Shown piece after piece: positions 59,209-64,000 of a DNA stretch of 64,000 nt. Both the position numbers and the translations under genes were made by a program. The stretch lies in assembly GCF_041260155.1 (NCBI RefSeq), contig NC_091932.1, forward strand, positions 9,118,804 through 9,182,803, in the 5' to 3' direction. The DNA comes from Ptychodera flava (lineage: Eukaryota; Hemichordata; Enteropneusta; Ptychoderidae). Every line of letters starts with the position of its first letter. Within the stretch, counting starts at the first letter, position 1. Under the pieces are notes generated by a model. The model ran no database searches. It saw only the letters and a list, made by a program, of their open reading frames with translations, and had not been told where the DNA came from.

Positions 59209-62200
59209 CTGTACACAGTAAAAAAAATCAGAAAATTTTAAATGACTCATCATTTGATAAATTTATACTACAAGAGGCACTTAAACTAAATGCTATACCT
59301 GCTGTCATGTTATTTCATGTCTTTTCTGTGATAAAAACATGTCTGCATTTATGAATAAAAATATTTGTTGTTTGCATTGCTGACACCTACCTGTAAGGCA
59401 ATTATAAACAGCGTGGAACACTATAATATCAGTGTTTAGTGCAACAATAAACTGTACATCTTTACTGCAAGAAGACATGCTTACCAAAGTGTATAATTTC
59501 TTCATCAGTAAGTACCCTTGACAAAGAATATATGTTGTGGCACGCTCCAAACAACAACAATAGGGGTTGGTGTCTGGCCCTGATGGATTCAGGATCCTGC
59601 ACTAACTCTGGGCAAATCCGTTCAGTTGTCGTTGATATTGCGTTGAAGATTACACGAATGTTTTCTGCCTTCAGTTTGAAGAAAAAAAATAAGAAATAAT
59701 ACTGTAAGAGGCCTCATGACTTCTCTTCCGTTTGTCACTGTAGGTCAGTTGATGCAAGTAGACAGTTATTCAATTATTTAATGTGAAACCTAGCTTTGCA
59801 TTCCCATCAGTGTAAATAATGCTGCAACCAAATTATAAGCGGGCATTTCTTCTTGCATCAATTGAACTTCTTCACAAAAACTGACATCATGCATCAACTC
59901 AACTTGTACACAAAAGGGAAATGTGAATATCAAGCAATGTATAACTATGACTAAAATTCACATGCAAGATGTGACAGTGTCAATCACAAAGTTTGGGTTA
60001 GAAACTAATTTCTGAACATTTCAACATATTTGATTGTGAGGAACAAGATAACATACTACTTTACAAAGCAATATCCAAATCCTGAAAAAATTACCGGTAT
60101 TGTCCCTTTAGACTTACTTACATTATACACAATATTTATTGAAATAAACCAAGTAACAGGCCATTCTCGAGACTTATATGTGATCCTACATGTACCTCCT
60201 GACATATTCGGCAGTGTGCTGTATTAAAAAATATTTGAAACAAGAATGAAGTGTTTTCCTCCTCTTGAAAATGACTTAGCCTTTTGAGTTTCACAACAAA
60301 TTTATGGATTCATACCAGTGAAATGTGAAAGAATGAGAGGTCATATGTGGTCATGAAAATGGCCAGTTAATGCTCTACAAGCTGTTACCTTGGAACTGAA
60401 AAAAAAATGAACTATGTAGATATGCAAACAAGCAAGTGATATTCAGAAAAGAACATCACAGTACTACTTCTGTGAACATAAGTAAACAGTTTGTAACTCC
60501 GCGCCCTTAAAAGGGGCATTAACTGTAACTTTTAGCTATTTTTAATATTCATTTCAGTGTATGACCTGCAGTTCTTGTTTTACTCCCTGAAGCATGGTAA
60601 ATTGGCCAGTATTGTTTGTAGACACAACATGCACATGTTAACATACAAGCTGTACTGAAAAGCTGAATGCTGGATATTTCATCATGTTTCAGGGATTCAA
60701 ACAAGAACAAGTCATCGTTGATGACACAGTCCCCACTTGTTAATGGGTACTTTGATTACATGTCCTCAGAGAGGATAGAGTCCTCTTCATTAATTGGTCT
60801 GTGATAAAATACTTTGATACAGATAGCGCTCAATGGCCAAGAATGACCTACATACAAGAAAGACCTACATATGTATGACATAGGGTTAATGTCCTTGTAC
60901 CAACTTTGAATAAAATCGGTTGAGATATGCCTTAGTATTATGGTTCTGTACATGAAAAAATCGTAACAAAATGGCCGCACGGCAGCCATATTGGATCGTA
61001 TCACATAACAAATTGACATGCATATGTATGACACTAGTCAATCTCCTTGTACCAACTTTGAATAAATTCGCTTGATACATGTCTGAGTATTATGGCTCTG
61101 TACATGAAAACATCGTAATAAAATGGCTGCCTAGCGGCCATATTGGATCGTATCACAAAACAAATAGACGTACATATGTATGACATTGGTCAATGTCCTT
61201 GTACCAACTTGGAATGAAATCGGTTGAGATATGCCTGAGTTTTGGCTCTATACATGAAAAAATTGTAATAAAATGGCCGCCTGGCGGCCATATTGGATCG
61301 TATTACAAAACAAATCGACGTGCATATCTATGACATTGGTCAATGTCCTTGTACCCAACTTTGAATAAAATTGGTTGAAACATGTCTGAGTTATGGCTCT
61401 GTACATGAAAATATCGTAATAAAAGGCCGCCTGGCGGCCATATTGGATCGTATCACAAACAAATCGACGTGCATCTGTATGACATATGAAGTAATCCTTG
61501 TACCAAGTTTTGAATGAAATCGCTCCTTGCATCTCTGAGATATCTGCGTGAACGGACGGACGCACGGACGCACGGACGCACGCACGCACGCACAGACATG
61601 ACCAAACCTATAAGTCCCCCCGGACGGTGTCCGTGGGGACTAAAAGCAGTTGGCACACAGAACAACAACTCTGAAAAAGTATACAAAATTAGAGCTAATG
61701 GAACTTTGAAAAGATAAATGTCAGTATAACTGTGTGAATAATACTCACAAATGAAAAATAAAGAAAAAAATCTGTTTTTTCACCAGATGAATTGTAATAA
61801 AACACTTGCATGCTTAAATTACTTTTCAATTCTAACCTGGCAGCATTTGTCAACATGATTGCCAACAAATGATTTGCCATGATAAGCCTGCCTGGCTACA
61901 TTTATTGATGCTAGGGCCCTATCTAGGGACTTTACGGTAGGTCCAGCCTCTTTGGGGAGACTGGATTTAAGAGCCTCTGCTTCCTCTTCCTGAAATGTGT
62001 AACAAAATGGAGTTTGCATTATTTACTGTTGGACCTTGTAAGCTGAAAGAAATATTGAAACACATTAATTTCAATCAAAATATTTATATCAATTTTAAAT
62101 AACACATATCATAACCTTTTCTTTTGCTGTAGCAAGACACTGTTTCTTTTTCTTCATCAGACACTGTATTTGTGCCAGAGATCCATGGCCATCCTCCTCC

Positions 62201-64000
62201 TCATCGCTGCTATCATCATCGTCAAACACTGCTGCCTCAATTTCACTCCCTAGTTCTGTAGCCTTTTCAGTGCATTGCTTGGCCTCCTCCTCTATGGCTA
62301 ACACCTTCCGAACTGTTTCAGCATAGACATCAAAGTGAGCAGGTTTTAAAAGAGGCTCATCAATCTCTCCATAATGCTTGTGCTGAAAACTTAAAATTTT
62401 ATAATCAAGTTCAGCACAAGCATTTTCAAACATCCGGAAGAATCTTAGGAAGATTCCCAGGCTTAGGTGTAACACTGGAATAGAGACCTATATCAGAAGA
62501 AAAGCAAAATCAATGATCAAACCATGTTCTATTGAAGAGAGATAGAAAAGGGTTATTAAATAGTCCAAAAATGTCACATATTCAAGTGAAAGAAAAATGA
62601 AAATGCTACAAACCCTGTCTAAGGGAATATTGAAAGTATGGCTTCTGGATACAATTTTTGAAGTCAGCTGCTTGACTGCGTTTGCTGCCAGCTGCAACAA
62701 ATTTAGCATGACATGTGTCCAGGTCATCAAGAGTCCTTTCTGCAATATTGGGTCTCTCTTCTGGTGACATAACTGCCTCTGATTTGGTAACATAACACCA
62801 AAGGCAGTAGTATTTTCCTGAAATGCACAAAAGTAGAATCCTTAAAGCTCCGTCAACAAAGTTTTTGGCAATTTGTTCTGTATTTTTGTTCTGTATATCA
62901 GTTATGGTTCCTTGGTCCACTACCCTGAGACATAATGACATACAAAGTAGACTGACACAGCCAAATGTATGAAAGCTTGTTATTGTAGCATGCTTTTTTG
63001 AATAAGACAAGTATCTAAAGTTGATACACATAGATAGAATACTGTAAATATAGCAAACAGCACAGTTGTCTCTCAAGGAGCAAACTTGTGCATTTCTGTC
63101 TGTAAATATATGTGTGTCAACAACATATATTAATTATTATTACTACTCAACCTGTAGATTAGTGGCATACATTAGAACAGTGGAAACTGTAATTTTGTCA
63201 TATAAGAGTACTGCTACTCTACATGCAAAGTGTTACCACAGAACACTTTATTTTTGATGAGATGACACAAACTATGCCCACAAACATGTAAGCCCATTCA
63301 TCTTCAAGTGCCTTATAATACATCTTATCAAACCAAGGTACTCACCACTGGGCCCTGAAAGACCATAGATTCTTCCAAGATATTCATAGTCTCCCATTGT
63401 ATGGACTACAATTGTTTTATCTCTAAAATTGAATACATGGTGTTCATTAATTGAATAGATAAATAAATAAAGTGCACACACTATGTATCTACTGACAATA
63501 CAAAACAAACTTACAGTAGTGGATGATAAATGTCACACTAATTATCATACCATAATACAGCAAAAAAAGAGTCGGCTTCCAGTCAGCTTAACTAGGCTCA
63601 CATAGTGTTAACACAGTGTTATAGTGGTGTTGTCAGAGTTGTGCACAAAAAGGTTCCAACTTGGCCGTTGGTTAACCCGGCAATGCAAAGCCAGTGCTGA
63701 AAATGACTGTTGATCTGTACTGTTGGCATCTGAAAGAAATGTACGCTGATTTGAGTTATTAGTTTAAATAAATGTAATCCACTGAAAACTAACTGCCACT
63801 GGGGAAATTAAGAACTGCCTGAAATAAAAGGAAAGGTGAATTCATTTGAACATGGTCAATCTCAGCTGTTGTAATGGAAATGACATGAGTAACTCCTGTA
63901 AAAGAGAAAACAGAATAGGTGAAAGTTTGATATTTGATCACTTACTTCCATTTATGGCCATCAAGTTGGTCAATCTGCTTTTGTACACCCCCATTGCTGT
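58946..64000 (-). CDS. Multi-exon gene, uncharacterised metazoan transposase-like protein, 5' end beyond window
   Basis: Seven exons, 5' to 3': 64000-63946 (partial), 63422-63346, 62817-62614, 62487-62116, 61989-61837, 59668-59485, 59208-58946 (TGA). All have GT-AG borders and matching phases (2, 1, 0, 0, 0, 1), except that exon 3 carries one extra base near 62633-62635. Motifs in order: QIDQLDGHKW, GDYEYLGRIYGLSGPSG joined to KYYCLWCYVT, a DDLDTCHAKF segment, PVLHLSLGIFLRFF, an acidic coiled region (DDDDSSDEEED), AYHGKSFVGNHVDKC, LHILEDHV and GFYGESGLEAIHHSFN. This set resembles an uncharacterised protein type common in cnidarian, lancelet and mollusc genomes. GDY, the C..C pair and GE.G.E invite comparison with D, zinc and E positions of CACTA-type DDE transposases; that is inference. 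Repeats fill the 2.2-kb fifth intron of those visible. Confidence 0.75.
59485..59668 (-). CDS. Exon with AENIRVIFNAISTTTERICP
   Basis: 184 bases, phase 0-1; acceptor CTTCAAACTGAAG, donor GTAAGC. Open throughout; includes LLLLFGACHNIYSLSRVLTD. Confidence 0.75.
60815..61640. repeat. Tandem repeat of ~150 bp in an intron, with GGCCGCC palindrome
   Basis: About five units, each with CCTTGTACCAACTTTGAAT, TATGGCTCTGTACATGAAAA and AATGGCCGCCTGGCGGCCAT followed by ATTGGATCGTA. The array ends with (GGAC/GCAC)n and CCCCCCGGACGGTGTCCGTG. The units are close copies and each can form a hairpin at GGCCGCC..GGCGGCC. Confidence 0.9.
61837..61989 (-). CDS. Exon with AYHGKSFVGNHVDKC
   Basis: 51 codons, phase 0-0; acceptor TACACATTTCAG, donor GTTAGA. 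Confidence 0.8.
62116..62487 (-). CDS. Exon with PVLHLSLGIFLRFF and acidic region
   Basis: 124 codons, phase 0-0; acceptor TTCTGATATAG, donor GTTATG. A helical, leucine/phenylalanine-rich start is followed by a charged coiled region with DDDDSSDEEED. Confidence 0.8.
62614..62817 (-). CDS. Exon with CLWC, one-base frame break
   Basis: Acceptor GTGCATTTCAG; donor GTTTGT after AGG. Begins KYYCLWCYVTKSEAV. The frame entering gives NCIQKPYFQYS; the frame needed to meet the next exon gives FNIPLDR. One extra T around 62633-62635 explains the difference. The length of 204 is one base over the phase-consistent 203. Confidence 0.75.
63346..63422 (-). CDS. Exon with GDYEYLGRIYGLSGPSG
   Basis: 77 bases; acceptor TTCAATTTTAG, donor GTGAGT. 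Phase 2 in, phase 1 out. Carries the hydrophobic strand TIVVHTM before GDY, as in RNase H-fold enzymes where an acidic residue follows a strand. Confidence 0.8.
63946..64000 (-). CDS. Exon with QIDQLDGHKW, cut by the window edge
   Basis: Donor GTAAGT at 63945-63940. Encodes NGGVQKQIDQLDGHKW and ends in phase 2, completing a Lys codon with the next exon. Confidence 0.7.

Noticed and set aside
1..64000. Prokaryotic, phage or plasmid origin
   Set aside because: Introns with GT-AG borders, poly(A) signals, NLR domains and metazoan transposons exclude it; no operons or ribosome-binding sites are seen.

Overview
The window looks like nuclear DNA of an aquatic invertebrate, most likely a deuterostome (hemichordate, cephalochordate or echinoderm). 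It is AT-rich and gene-poor, its genes are split by introns with matching splice phases, it holds an internal TTAGGG tract, and it is full of decayed transposons and microsatellites. A DED-NACHT immune-receptor gene and a Ty3/gypsy element with a Gmr1-like domain order both fit a deuterostome. The species cannot be fixed from sequence alone, and there is no sign of bacterial or plasmid DNA.

Layout. 1-5.2 kb: minus-strand NLR-type gene (DED exon, NACHT, helical C-terminal region) with a premature stop and several single-base frame breaks, plus a second DED copy. 6.6-9.5 kb: degenerate non-LTR retrotransposon. 9.9-10.5 kb: tRNA-derived SINE-like unit in two nearly identical copies. 11-13 kb: internally repetitive dispersed repeat. 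15-23 kb: non-coding, with an inverted duplication, a palindromic telomere-like tract, an 80-bp tandem array and diverged direct repeats. 24.6-28.4 kb: one unidentified ORF, a decayed minus-strand coding-like stretch and one isolated exon. 32.7-36.1 kb: end of a plus-strand gene of unknown function, four exons all in phase 0, with a poly(A) signal. 36.4-38.6 kb: two DNA transposons whose ends and target-site duplications can be read. 38.9-41.4 kb: coding-like minus-strand fragments, one with a transmembrane segment. 41.4-46.5 kb: two related elements beginning CACTG and packed with GTTCAA/TTGAAC motifs; the longer one carries two hairpins and a plausible spliced exon. 46.5-53 kb: tandem repeats, three AAGATGGCG motifs in register, two strong palindromes (one of 441 bp with GCGAGAA motifs) and a LINE fragment. 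53.1-58.6 kb: nested transposons, in which a TTA/TAA-flanked element is cut by an LTR retroelement that itself holds a TTAA-flanked element. 58.9-64 kb: the best-preserved gene, at least seven minus-strand exons with matching phases, running off the right edge. It encodes a protein of an uncharacterised metazoan type with motifs GDYEYLGRIYGLSGPSG, CLWC and GFYGESGLEAIHHSFN, possibly a DDE transposase or a domesticated derivative.

There is no operon-like organisation. The main themes are an immune-receptor locus in decay and layered mobile elements. Single-base breaks recur in the NLR, the unknown plus-strand gene and the right-hand gene, so some may be assembly errors rather than mutations.
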